Shown: in pieces, positions 23,839-36,071 of the stretch
Position numbering within the stretch: the stretch's first letter is position 1
How the letters are laid out: each line of letters starts with the position of its first letter
Source: Orobanche coerulescens
Lineage: Eukaryota; Streptophyta; Magnoliopsida; Lamiales; Orobanchaceae
Assembly (NCBI GenBank): GCA_033398695.1
Contig: CM065802.1
Coordinates: 141,036,096 to 141,100,095, forward strand
Length of the DNA: 64,000 nt
Direction of reading: 5' to 3'
Program-made: the position numbers and the translations under genes
The notes under the pieces: generated by a model
Database searches by the model: none
Seen by the model: the letters and a program-made list of their open reading frames with translations, nothing else
Told to the model about the DNA's origin: nothing

Positions 23839-26328
23839 TGTAACACCCCAAACTAGGCGGATATTACAGTACCGTGGACCCCCGACTGGGACCCACCAGG
23901 CAAATGAAAATTAATGAATTAAATAATATAATTGCAGTATTGAACCACAATATATCATTAATTACTCCGATGAGGAGTTTCATTACAACACACTCAATAT
24001 AATACAGAATACATGTATATTTTATATGAAGATAAAATATACAACACTGAATGAAATGAATATCCAAACAGAAGTCTGCAGCGGAAATAAAATGAAGAAA
24101 ACACGAATGAATGAAAAGGACTGGGGCCCCCTACTAAAATCACTGGGACTCCTCGCCGTCAACGTTCTCTTCTCGTGCCTTAGCCTTGCCATGACCTGAA
24201 AACAATATCCCCCAATGGGGTCAGTTACACAGAACAACAATCCTCAAGAGTTGAACAATATACAATAATCACATGAATGAATTAATGAATTAAGTTAAAT
24301 GATGAGCATCAATGTACGCCGAATGAACTGAGTAATAGCACAAATAGCCGAGTGTCCGGAGTCCCGTATATACACCAGCTATTGGCCTAATTAGTCTCAC
24401 GATTCAATGTGTCCGGAGTCCCGCGTATACACATTACCATGCGTACAGTCCAATGTGTCCGGAGTCCCGCATATACACATGACCATAATGTGCCCGACTA
24501 AAATTCCACACATGCGCAAACTGGTCATGCAATATAATTCCGGAAAATCACCAGAACAAAATGACCAAGGTGAGAAGTAATGAATAGAATCCGATAAGGA
24601 TCAAGAACGACTCACCGAGATAAAATAATGATACAACGAGTGATAGCTTCAAATGAAATGATTTTGGAACCGTCGTTCCTCGTGAGTTACATGATGAGTT
24701 GATAATTACAAGTCTCGACATGAACTATATATTATGAGTGAATTACATGTATGAATGAACAACAACATAAGGAATTGAATATATTTTTAACCGAGTAAGA
24801 ATTTACTTACACAATACCGGTGTCGAAATGTCCTTCCTCGAACAATGTCCTTATTACGAGATGTCGGTCGCTCGAAAAACTTTGAATGCCACAATTACCA
24901 ATAATCCGCTCAATATACATATCAAGCATGAATTGCGATTAACTCAAAGGTCGATACAACAATATCCGAACTCATTGAGGCATTCAAACAAACACTTAGC
25001 AAACATACATCCTTTGATAATATCCAATCCCGAATATGTCGAAACCAACTCCAAAATGAGTATTTCAAACCAACAAAACACCTCCAATGATATCAATAAT
25101 CCCATAGGAATCCACAAAATGAGTTAACGACAACATCTAATCGAAAACCCCTAAATATCAAAGTCAACTCCAAGGTGTTCTTGAATCAAACCCCAACAAT
25201 ACATGAAATCCGAAATACATGTTATTAAATCCGTAGGAATACATTTATCCAAGGTAGATAACCCATATCTAACATATTCCAACAACAATCCAAGCTTACA
25301 CGAAGAAATCGGAAGGAAAACCCAAAAATCCGAAATTCTAGATCCAAGAGATTATTACCTTGATTTGATGTGATGGGGATGATGAAATGATGATTAATCC
25401 GAATGATAAGCTTGAAGATGATGATTTATGGATTCAGCTCGAAGAAAACTCTTCAAATCGCCCAAAATCGCCGAAGGAATGAAGTGAGATGATGAAATGA
25501 TGAAATGGACTGCACTGTCTAATATATAGCAAATCCCAGTTAGCGTGCGCTAGCTCCTGTGCGTAGCGTGCGCTAATGGGTGTACTGGGTAGTCCAGGAC
25601 CCTCTGTTCGCAACGATAGCGTGCGATACGTACCTTTTGTAGCGTGCGCTACAACCGTATACTTAGCGTGCGCTAACTCAAAATGTTAGCGTGCGCTAAC
25701 GATTTATCTAATGCCCAGTACTGAAGTCCAGAACCTCCTGTTCTCTAATCTGATCGCGGTAGCGCGCGCTACACACAATATACAGCGTGCGCTACTAACA
25801 CCTATTAGCGTACGCTATTAACTACTCGTAGCGTGCGCTAGGAATTATTCCAACTCAGTTCAGTAGCTACTGGACTCTGCCTGATCCGTCCTTAGCGCAC
25901 GCAACCTAGACTGCATAGCGTGCGCTACTCCGACCTAGTAGCGCGCGCTACTTACCATTCATAGCGTGCGCTACTTGCAACCCAACTGCAGTCCAGTGCC
26001 TTCTGGACTGCCTGCATTGAACTACATTAGCGTGCGCTAGTGTTGGGAGGTAGCGTGCTCTACCTGAACTCAATTAGTGCACACTAAAGAGAGTTCATAG
26101 CGTGCGCTACTCCTCACACACAGCCCACTATGAATATGACAATGATGATAAACACGGCACGATTCTTCAACTAGATTGCTGATGAATGATGATACAATTA
26201 CTCTGAACGGTGAATATCATGAATGAATATGAACGATGAATGATCATTAATGAGTGAAATTTACTGAGTGACAATTAATGAACGATAAATACTGAATGAT
26301 AATGACTGAATTACAACCGGGTATTACA
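23839..26328 (-). repeat. 3' LTR of minus-strand A element
   Basis: This 2490-bp LTR closely matches 31553-34039. It contains a palindrome array at 25541-26109 beside an AT-rich TATA-like AATATATAG (about 25531). It also holds a triplicated motif, TGTCCGGAGTCCCG followed by TATACAC, at about 24350, 24408 and 24457. A possible splice donor, CAAGGTAATA on the minus strand, lies near 25360. Confidence 0.9.
25541..26109. repeat. Palindrome array in the 3' LTR of minus-strand A
   Basis: Roughly 17 copies of TAGCGTGCGCTA or close variants lie in 570 bp, colinear with the arrays at 1848-2388 and 33263-33831. The AGTCCAG/CTGGACT inverted repeats between them are also conserved. Confidence 0.85.
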
Positions 26329-26361
26329 TACACCCCCCTTAAAAGAGTTACGACCCCGAAA

Positions 26362-27829
26362 CTAAGGGTCAAACAACTCGGGATAACTCTCCCGCATACT
26401 ATTCTCGGTTTCCCAAGTATCCTCTTCGACTCCGTGTCTAGACCACTGAATTTTAACCAAAGGAATCGTCTTGTTCCTCAACTGTTTAATTCGCCGCTCT
26501 AAGACTCGTATAGGACGCTCCTCATACGAATGATCATCAGCGATCTTGATTTTGTCGAACTGAAGTATGTGACTCGGGTCCGCAACATACTTCCGTAACT
26601 GAGAGACGTGAAAAACATTATGAATTCGGCTCAACGCCGGAGGTAAGGCCAATCGATAAGCTAGCTCGCCTATTCGATCCAAAATCTCAAACGGTCCAAT
26701 GAATCTCGAACTCAACTTTCCCCTCTTCCCAAAATGGAAGATACCTCGACTCGGGGATACATTGACCAAAACATGGTCACCCGTCTCGAACTCTAACAGT
26801 CGACGACGATTATCTGCGTATGATTTCTGCCGACTCTGAGCGGTCAACAAACGACTCCTGATCAAAGCTACCTTCTCATGGGCGGCTATAAGCATATCGG
26901 GCTCGGTGCCGATTGATTCTGATAAGTCATCCCAACACAAAGGAGATCGACAACGACGACCGTACAAGGCCGCGTAAGGTGCCATCTTAATCGAAGCATG
27001 CCAACTATTGTTGTACGTGAACTCGATCAACGGTAGTTGGGCTTCCCAATCATCTTTCCAATCGAGAACACATGCCCTCAACATGTCCCCCAAAGTCTGA
27101 ATAGTCCTCTCTGATTGTCCGTCGGACTGAGGATGAAAAGCTGTGCTGAGATTAAGCTGATTTCCCATGGCACGATGAACTGATTTCCAAAAATGAGACA
27201 CGAATCGTCCGTCACGATCGGAAACGATACTCTTAGGAGTACCGTGCAATCTCACTATCTCTTTGATGAACAACTGGGCAAGTCTCTCGGGACCCCACGT
27301 ATCCTTAATCTCAAGGAAATGAGATAATTTAGTTAAGCGGTCCACAATTACCCAAATTGTATTCATGCCACGACGACTCGTCGGCAAACGTGATGAAGTC
27401 CATCGAAATATCTTCCCACTTCCACTCTGGAATAGGGAGCGGTTTTAGCATACCCGCCGGTCGCTGATGTTCTATCTTGACTTGCTGACAGGTTAAACAT
27501 CTCGAAACAAATTCCACGACTTTTCGTTTCATATTACTCCACCAGTAATTTTGTTTCAAGTCTTTGTACATCTTGCTAGACCCCGGATGAACGGAATAAG
27601 GGGTAGCATGAGCTTCTCTCAAAATCGAGTTTTTCAACTCGTCATTCGCCGGTACGCACAACCGATTCTTAAATCGCAAAAGTCCATCCTCGTGGACCAC
27701 AAATCCAGGGGCTTTACCCTGAGTCACTTCATCTCGAATGCGTAACAAAAATGGGTCCGAACCCTGATTCTCCCTGATCGCCTCCTCAAGTGGCGATGAA
27801 ATCTCTAACATGCAAAGTTGCCCTTGCAC
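26362..27829 (-). pseudogene. Integrase and chromodomain of minus-strand A element
   Basis: This reads right to left. It has a zinc-binding region ([16 protein letters not shown]), a DDE core ([28 protein letters not shown]) and a chromodomain-like C-terminus (PLVKIQWSRHGVEEDTWE), with its stop at 26362. A 2-base loss near 27385 (ATCACGTTTGCC versus ATCACGAGTTTGCC in the other copies) splits it into ORFs 27329-27829 and 26362-27387. A CAG-to-TAG stop at about 27869 separates it from RNase H. Confidence 0.88.
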
Positions 27830-28015
27830 TCGCTGAAGCCAGACCTCGATCTCGGGTCTAAGGAATTCCTACTGAAGCTTCTTTTGAACTGTTAAACGAG
27901 CAAGCATTTGCTCCTGAACGGACTTACGACTCAAGGCATCGGCAACCACGTTTGCCTTACCCGGGTGGTAAAGTATCTCAATATTATAATCTTTGATTAG
28001 TTCCAACCACCGTCT

Positions 28016-29869
28016 CTATCGCATATTTAACTCCTTCTGAGTAAATATATACTTTAAACTCTTATTATCGGTGAATATCTGACAGGTAACGCCATAAAGA
28101 TAATGACGCCAAATCTTCAATGCAATCACCACGGCTGCTAATTCCAGGTCGTGTGTTGGATAATTAACCTCGTAAGGTCTCAATTGCCGTGAAGCATAAG
28201 CAGAAACTTTCCCGTTATGCATGAGTACACATCCGAGACCCTGTCCGGACGCATCACTATAAACCACAAATCCTTCTGTCCCTTGCGGTAAGGAAAGGAC
28301 AAGTGCTGAAATTAATCGGCTCTTGAGTTCCTCAAAATTCTGCTGACACGCGTCGGACCACGTGTATTTCTTATCCTTCCGTAAAAGGTTCGTTATGGGT
28401 TGAGCAATTTTAGAAACTCCCTCCACAAATCGCCGATAATAACCAGCTAATCCGAGGAAAATATGTATTTCCTTAACATTCTTCGGAGGTTGCCAATCTC
28501 GGATCGCCTCCGTCTTCTGAGGGTCGACACGAACTCCGTCAGATGAAATTACATGTCCGAGAAATGTCACTTCAGACATCCAGAACTCACATTTGGAAAA
28601 CTTTCCATAAAGTTGCTCTCGTCTCAACACGTCGAGCACCTGATGAAGGTGAAACTCGTGTTTTTCCCGATCACGAGAATAAATTAGAATGTCATCAATA
28701 AAAACAACCACGAACTGATCCAAATAGTCGATGAAGACTCGATTCATTAATTCCATGAACACTGCAGGTGCATTAGTTAACCCAAACGGCATTACCACAA
28801 ACTCATAATGACCATAGCGTGTTCGGAACGCCATCCTTGCGATATCCGACTCTAGAATTTGCAACTGATGATATCCAGATCTTAAGTCGGTCTTGGAAAA
28901 TACTGAAGCTCCCTGAAGTTGATCCAAAAGATTATCGATACGGGGTAGAGGATATTTATTCTTGATCGTCACCCGGTTCAATTCCCAATAATCAATACAC
29001 AAGCGGAACGAACCATCCTTCTTCTTGACAAATAACACTGGTGCTCCCCACGGGGACGCACTCGGTCGAATATAACCCATCTCGGTCAAATCATCTAATT
29101 GATTCTTCAACTCCTGCATTTCGGTCGGGGCCATCCGGTACGGTGCCTTTGATATTGGAGACGTACCAGGCTCCAACTCAATCGTGAATTCCACATCTCT
29201 CTGTGGAGGCAAACCAGGTAACTCGTCTGGAAATACATCAGCATATTCTCTCACTATAGGAATATCCGTCAACATTACTGATGGTTTCTCGGTCTTGGTC
29301 ATATAGCACCAATAACCGACACACCCCTGACTGAGTAATTTCACTGCTTTTATCAAGTTGATGACTCTCCCAGAACAGCTGGGATTACCTCCCTGAAATA
29401 CACATTCGACCCCATCGTCTGAAATGATAGTGACCATACGCTTAGGGACACTAATGATGGGATCGTGCCGATCCATCCAATCAATACCCAGGATGATATC
29501 GTCTCTCGGTAAATCTACCACGATTAGGTTTGCCAACCAATCACGGCCATGAAACTGAATCGGACAATTCTTAATCTCACGATTCCCAATATTTCTTCTA
29601 CCATCAGGTAGACCAATGACATAAGGCTCACAACTAGTAGCACTACCAAGACGTAGTCTACTCAAACACGACTCAGAAATGAATGAATGCGATGCACCAG
29701 TATCAAAAAGGGTACACACAGGTTGAGATAGAATTTCGAGTGTACCTAAGATCATTCGGGCTTCGGGATCATCAGCTTTCTTCATCTCATAAATTCGGGG
29801 CTTGCCAGCTCCGGAACCGGATGCTCCCGTCTGATAGCTGTGGGCTCCGCCTTTGTTAGCTCCCGTCAT
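28016..29869 (-). pseudogene. Protease, reverse transcriptase and RNase H of minus-strand A element
   Basis: This is the best-preserved pol segment in the window: 617 open codons. Protease [14 protein letters not shown] is at about 29680-29720 and [17 protein letters not shown] near 29470-29520. RT follows ([42 protein letters not shown] at about 28680-28710), then RNase H ([39 protein letters not shown]). The expected Arg of CIDYRELN is Trp. The frame ends at 28016 in a CAG-to-TAG change, beyond which RNase H continues. Confidence 0.9.
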
Positions 29870-31082
29870 CTTAAACGACGCGGAATGAGTAGCCTGATTC
29901 GGAACCGCCTACTGTTTCGGGGCCTGAGATGACACCGGAGAAGGTTTGGAGTCCTTTCGGCAAAAACGGGCCCTATGCCCCACCATTCCACAGTTATTGC
30001 ACGTGATGGTTTGCCTCAAGCACTTCGTGCTGTAATGACCCTGTTCTCCACAGTTGAAACAGGTAATGGCCGAACTCGCCGCTCGTGGCTGAGATTCTGC
30101 GGGTCTGGGCACCATAGGAGGTCGCTCGGTGAAAGTAGAGCCCGCTCGAGGCTTCTTGAAAGTTACCTGAATGCCTTCAGGCTGGTTTCGATTCTTAGAC
30201 TTCTTGCCAGCAGATGAAGGTTATTGCTTAGCAATCTCTTTAGCAGTAAGCTCGTAAGTAAGAGCTTTCTCAATGAATTTGGCCAGAGTGGTGCAATTGT
30301 GATTAAGCAACTGCATCCGCATACGAGGCTTCAACCTCTTGCTTAAATACTTGATCTTGTCCGCCTCGGAGTGAATAATAGACGAGGCGAAAGGGAGAAG
30401 CTCCTGAAATTTCTCGGCAATGGCGATCATCGTCCGCTGAGAGGTCGGGAGTGAGTAATTCCGATAACTTGGCCTCTCTGAGTGGGTCCGGATAATACCT
30501 CTCCATCATGAGAGTCTTGAATTGATCCCAAGTACATGATCCGTTGGTGGGCTTCAACGATAACCACCCCGAATGAGCGCTCTTACCCAGATAGTAAGCC
30601 GCAACTGAAACTTTATGCCCTTCGGGGCAATCCACCATAGCAAATAACTTCTCGAAATGCTCAAGCCAATGAACAATATCCGCCGGCTCAGATGAGCCCT
30701 CAAAGGTAGGTGGTCTCTGGCGAGAGATGTCGCCAATAATACTGCTCACACCCCTCTCCTGCCCCTGAGGTGACGGTGGAGGATCCTGTTGATTCTGAGT
30801 AGCTGAGTTCTGCATCGTCTCCATGAGACGTGCCATTTGAGTCATCTGGGCCATCATGCCCTTCATAAAAGCGAGTGGGTCAACCCGAACACCCTCTGAA
30901 TGAGCTGTGTCCCGGGTACGACTCCCTGATAGTGAATGATCATTTCCAGGAGAATGAGTGGCGGCGTCGCTGCTCGATGAATTAACATTATTCCTCGCGT
31001 TCGCACGCGTATTCACACGAGTTCTTGGGGTTCGGCCTGCACCGCGGCCTCTTCCCCCACGTCCTCTGCCAGCTCTTTCCAT
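29870..31082 (-). pseudogene. Gag of minus-strand A element
   Basis: The ATG at 31082 gives MERAGRGRGGRGRGAGR. The gag domain includes RQRPPTFEGSSEPADIVHWL and runs in one frame to about 30425, where a one-base loss shifts it. A stop lies near 30221 (CAA to TAA, before PSSAG). Two zinc knuckles, CFNCGEQGHYSTKC and CNNCGMVGHRARFC, lie at about 29960-30065. A further TAG at about 29908 precedes the protease frame. With these repaired the whole would be one Gag-Pol frame, typical of Tekay/Del-like elements. Confidence 0.87.
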
Positions 31083-31552
31083 CCTGAAGTGGGAAGTCAC
31101 AAGATGATTATATATCTCGCATGAATATCACATTATGATTACGTTATGAAACGATGAAAATGAGCACACGCGCTCAAACACAATGATTACATGAATGATC
31201 AACTGAAGTGACGAGATTATCTGATGAAATCCTTGAAATGATTATCTTGAACAAGTTAACAAGGTTAATGATACGATCCTCAAGATCAACAATTGAACAG
31301 TGAAATGAACTGAGTGATTAATGAGTTAACATGTTTGACATGATCACAAATGAAAATGAGGAATGAGTGATTCTTATTGCCAGAAATTATACCATGACGT
31401 CAGAAATCTTACTGTTCTTTGGTCTAAGGGGCTCGGCTCTTGCACGGGTCACACGTGACGCGAAAGTCTAATGATACTAGTCTGATGAACGATTATTTCA
31501 ATGAGACATGACTCGTAAGGTAGTATCCAAAACCACTCTCCGATACCAACTC
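31083..31552 (-). other. Leader and primer-binding site of minus-strand A element
   Basis: This is the reverse complement of the 13766-14257 leader. The primer-binding site region is at about 31530-31548. No coding sequence. Confidence 0.82.
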
Positions 31553-34039
31553 TGTAACACCCTAAACTAGACGGATATTACAGTGTCGTGGACCCCCGAC
31601 TGGGACCCACCAGGCAAATGAAAATTAATGAATTAGATAATATAATTGCAGTACCAAACCACAATATATCATTAATTACTCCGATGAGGAGTTTCATTAC
31701 AATACACCCAAGATAATACAGAATACATGTATATTTTATATGAAGATAAAATATACAACACTGAATGAAATGAATATCCAAACGGAAGTCTGCAGCGGAA
31801 ATAAAATGAAGAAAACACGAATGAATGAAAAGGACTGGGGCCCCCTACTAGTATCACTGGGACTCCTCGCCGTCAACGTTCTCTTCCCGTGCCTTAGCCT
31901 TGCCATGACCTGAAAACAATATCCCCCAACGGGGTCAGTTACATAGAACAACAATCCTCAAGAGTTGAACAATATACAATAATCACATGAATGAATTAAT
32001 GAATTAAGTTGAATGATGAGCATCAATGTACGCCCGAATGAACTGAGTAATAGCACAAATAGCCGAGTGTCCGGAGTCCTGCATATACACCCGCTATTGG
32101 CCTAATTAGTCTCACGGTTCAATGTGTCCGGAGTCCTGCGTATACACATTACCATGCGCACAGTCCAATGTGTCCGGAGTCCCGTATATACACATGACCA
32201 TAATGTGCCCGACTAAAATTCCACACATGCGCCAACTGGTCATGCAATATAATTCCGGAAAATCACCAGAACAAAATGACCAAGGTGAGGAGTAATGAAT
32301 AAAATCCGATAAGGATCAAGAACGACTCACCGAGATGAAATAATGATACAACGAGTGATAGCTTCAAATGAAATGATTTTGGAACCGTCGTTCCTCGTGA
32401 GTTACATGATGAGTTGATAATTACAAGTCTCGACATGAACGATATATTATGAGTGAATTACATGTATGAATGAACAACATAAGGAATTGAATATCCTTTT
32501 AACCGAGTAAGAATTTATTTACACAATACCGGTGTCGAAATGTCCTTCCTCAAACAATATCCTTAAAATGAGATGTCGGTCGCTCGAACAACCTTGAATG
32601 ACACAATTACCAATAATCCACTCCATATACGTATCAAGCATGAAATACGATTAACTCAAAGGTCGATACAACAATATCCGAACTCATTGAGGCATTCAAA
32701 CAAACACTTAGCAAACATACATCCTTTGATAATATCCAATCCCGAATATGTCGAAACCAACTCCAAAATGCGTATTTCTAACCAACAAAACACCACCAAT
32801 GATATCAATAATCCCATAGGAATCCACAAAACGAGTTAACGACAACATCTAATCGAAAACCCCCAAATATCAAAGTCAACTCCAAGGTGTTCTTGAATCA
32901 AACCCCAACAATACATGAAATTCAAAATACATGTTATTAAATCCGTAGGAATACATTTATCCAAGGTAGATAACCCATATCTAACATATTCCAACAACAA
33001 TCCAAGCTTACACGAAGAAATCGGAAGGAAAACCCAAAAATTCGAAATTCTAGATCCAAGAGATTATTACCTTGATTTGATGTGATGGGGATGATGAAAT
33101 GATGATTAATCCGAATGATAAGCTTGAAGATGATGATTTGTGGATTTAGCTCAAAGAAAACTCTTCAAATCGCCCGAAATCGCCCAAAATCGTCGAAGGA
33201 ATGAAGTGAGATGATGAAATGACGAAATGGACTGCACTGTCCAATATATAGCAAATCCCAGTTAGCGTGCGCTAGCTTCTGTGCGTAGCGTGCACTAACG
33301 GGTGTACTGGGTAGTCCAGAACCCTCTGTTCGCAACGGTAGCGTGCGCTACGTACCTTTTGTAGCTTGCGCTACAACCGTATACTTAGCGTGCGCTAACT
33401 CAAAATGTTAGCATGCGCTAACGATTTATCTGATGCCCAGTACTGAAGTCCAGAACCTCATGTTCTCTAATCTGATCGCGGTAGCGTGCGCTACACACAA
33501 TATACAGCGTGCGCTACTGACACCTATTAGCGTACGCTAATAACTACTCGTAGCGTGCGCTAGGAATTATTCCAACTCAGTCCAGTAGCTACTGGACTCT
33601 GCCTGATCCGTCCTTAGCGCACGCAACCTAGACTGCATAGCGTGCGCTACTCCGACCTACTAGCGCGCGCTACTTACCATTCGTAGCGTGCGCTACTTGC
33701 AACCCAACTGCAGTCCAGTGCCTTCTGGACTGCCTGCATTGAACTACATTAGCGTGCGCTAGTGTTGGGAGGTAGCGTGCGCTACCTAAATTCAATTAGC
33801 GCGCGCTAAAGAGAGTTCATAGCATGCGCTACTCCTCACACACAACCCACTATGAATATGACAATGATGATAAACACGGCACGATTCTTCTGATGAATGA
33901 CGATACAATTACTCTGAACGGTGAATATCATGAATGAATATGAACGATGAATGATCATTAATGAGTGAAATTTACTGAGTGACAATTACTGAACGATAAA
34001 TACTGAATGATACTGACTGAATTACAATGGGGTATTACA
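31553..34039 (-). repeat. 5' LTR of minus-strand A element
   Basis: This 2487-bp LTR is paired with 23839-26328. Differences are few and mostly transitions, so insertion was fairly recent. It has the same triplicated TGTCCGGAGTCC motif (about 32070-32190) and a palindrome array at 33263-33831. Confidence 0.9.
33263..33831. repeat. Palindrome array in the 5' LTR of minus-strand A
   Basis: About 17 copies of TAGCGTGCGCTA variants, colinear with 25541-26109. Comparing the two arrays shows scattered single-base changes but no loss or gain of whole units. Confidence 0.85.
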
Positions 34040-36071
34040 AACCAACCCTAAATCCAGTATTTTCTCTCCACAAAATCAAAGAAGTTGCAAGTTAGGGCCA
34101 CAACTTTGGTGTTCAAGCTTTCGTAGCAGCTTTTGGGTGTTTGTGTGAGCGCCATCTTCTTTCTTGTTGATCCTCTTGATTCAGATCTAGGTAAATCATT
34201 AACCTTATTTGTCATGCATTAACGTGTGTGTTTTGGTGTCAATCTATAAGTGTTTATACAATAATATGTATGATTAAACATGTTGGAAGTGGTAGAGATG
34301 CATTTGTTTTCTGGACAGATTCATAACCCTATCTTGTACGGACCGTAGTTCGAGTTTTACAACAGATTTTTGCATGATTCTTGAGTCTGAAGATAATTCA
34401 GAGAGTTTACTAACTTTCACAATTGGTTAGAAGTCGATTGGGGTTGATTGGTCGTCCAAACAATTTATAAGAAAACGGTTGTTGAATCTGGAAATCTTGA
34501 GTCTGATTTCAGTCTGTTTATATGATTTTTAGTTCACAAACTATAACGATTGAGAACCCCAAATTTTATAAGGAGAACATATAACATGTTTATTAGTCAC
34601 TATAATGTTTTTAGATTTTTCTGATGTGTATAACTGGGTTAAATAAATGCAAACTTTTGGGGTATACCTGCAGAGCAGTTTTTGGACAAGTTTGAGAAAA
34701 TGATTTTTGAAATGGTACTTGCACTTAGAAATAAAATCTGGAAAAATTTGGGGAGGTGCTTAACTCATGTGGTAATCACAAGTAAAAATTATAAAACCTC
34801 ATAACCTTATTTGTTATGCTTTAAATTTCATAAGAAAATAGAACCAGATTCACTTGTGAAATCCCTGACCTATTAATAAGTAACTTTGAGTAATGAATCC
34901 GTTATGACTTTAATGAATGCATAAGTAATATATGATTATATTTCGTGTCGATTCAGTGAAGGAGGAGTGATCCACCTTTCCTTGTGTTCATTTTCCTATT
35001 GCTTTCATTTCCTAAGGTACAAATATTCCGCCATTTTTCAGTAAGAGTTTCTCATGACTTATTTTCCTGATGATTGTTATTTGATGCCATTGATCCATAT
35101 TTGCTTTGTTATTCATTTGATTATTCCTTGATTCTATATTCATCTCCATAGTCATCATCTTGGTGGACAATTAGAAATTGTCCCTCACGATTATTATATT
35201 CACCATTTGCCTATTTATGTTGCCCATATTTATTTAACTAGTCATGGGAGTTCCATGACCTTCCATTGATGCACCAATGGTATTGACACTATCTGTGGAG
35301 GTGTGACTTTGTCCACGGCATTCCCATTTGTTTATATTGCTATATATAGCGCACTTGGCCCGTGTATATTGTATGTATGCTTAGTCTAGAACTTGGCATA
35401 TGTATATCTGTTTTGCAGGGAGCGTATGGATGCATCCTAGGTATTTAGTTATGTTTAGAATTTGGTGAATGGACTTGTGTGTGTGCAATACACCCCATTT
35501 CACATTAGTACATGTGGAGAGCTAGACTCCTTTGTACGATTTGCTATTTGTTTGTTACTTGGGCATTTTCCTTTGTTTATGCTTGACATCCGTCCCATAT
35601 TTCCTTTTGTTTAAGTTTTGACTCCTTCATCATTTGTTCCATATTTCCTCGACATCTTGTTCAGCAGGTTCTCTTGGATTCATTCACTATTCTTTCGTTT
35701 ATGCTTATTATCTTTCATTATTTATATCTATTCACTGAGCGTTAGCTCAGCCGCATTTTTCTTTTCTCTGCGGCAGGTAATAAGCGGGGTGCTGGGCAGG
35801 AGTGATGAGAGTAGGAGCTAGAGGACCTACCCATGTTTAGATTCCCATTTATGGAGTATTTTTAAGACTTAGTATTTTGAAATTTTATTTCATTTCAGAC
35901 TTATGTTTTGGATTATTTCTTTCATTGAGACTTTATCGAGATAATACTTTGGAATTCGTTGTTTTGCTTGACTCAGTATTTATTTTATAATAAAGTCTTC
36001 CGCCTGCGTTAGTATGTTCTGATTGGCACCATAATGTTACATTTTGGCCCTTTTCGGGTTCGGGTGTTACA
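34040..36071 (+). repeat. Element C 3' LTR, right part
   Basis: This continues the C LTR after the A insertion, matching about 6823-8851. It includes the splice-donor-like CTAGGTAAATC (about 34187), the CGGCAG acceptor (about 35776) and AATAAA near 35988. It ends CGGGTGTTACA at 36071, followed by the CATTA duplication. Confidence 0.9.

Larger units (their letters stand above)
23839..34039 (-). mobile_element. Complete family A element, minus strand
   Basis: This 10.2-kb element has two matching LTRs (3' LTR 23839-26328, 5' LTR 31553-34039). Its internal region encodes gag, protease, RT, RNase H and integrase in the normal chromovirus order on the minus strand. It is inserted in the 3' LTR of element C. 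The flanks are AACTC (23834-23838) and AACCA (34040-34044), an imperfect duplication. LTRs of this copy carry the TARCGYRCGYTA array, unlike the plus-strand A copies, so it represents a separate subfamily. Confidence 0.9.
6343..36071 (+). mobile_element. Element C (Ty3/gypsy chromovirus), full span with nested insertions
   Basis: LTRs of family C bound this span: 6343-8851 on the left, and 23359-23838 plus 34040-36071 on the right. It is flanked by the direct repeat CATTA at 6338-6342 and 36072-36076, the 5-bp duplication expected for gypsy integrase. Removing it restores the B1 RNase H reading frame (WRHY-LYG). The interior is interrupted by family A elements at 9534-21315 and 23839-34039. 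Most of gag and the whole RT core are missing, so this copy is non-autonomous. The left terminus reads TATAAAACCC where the right LTR has TGTAAAACCC, a terminal G-to-A change. Confidence 0.9.
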
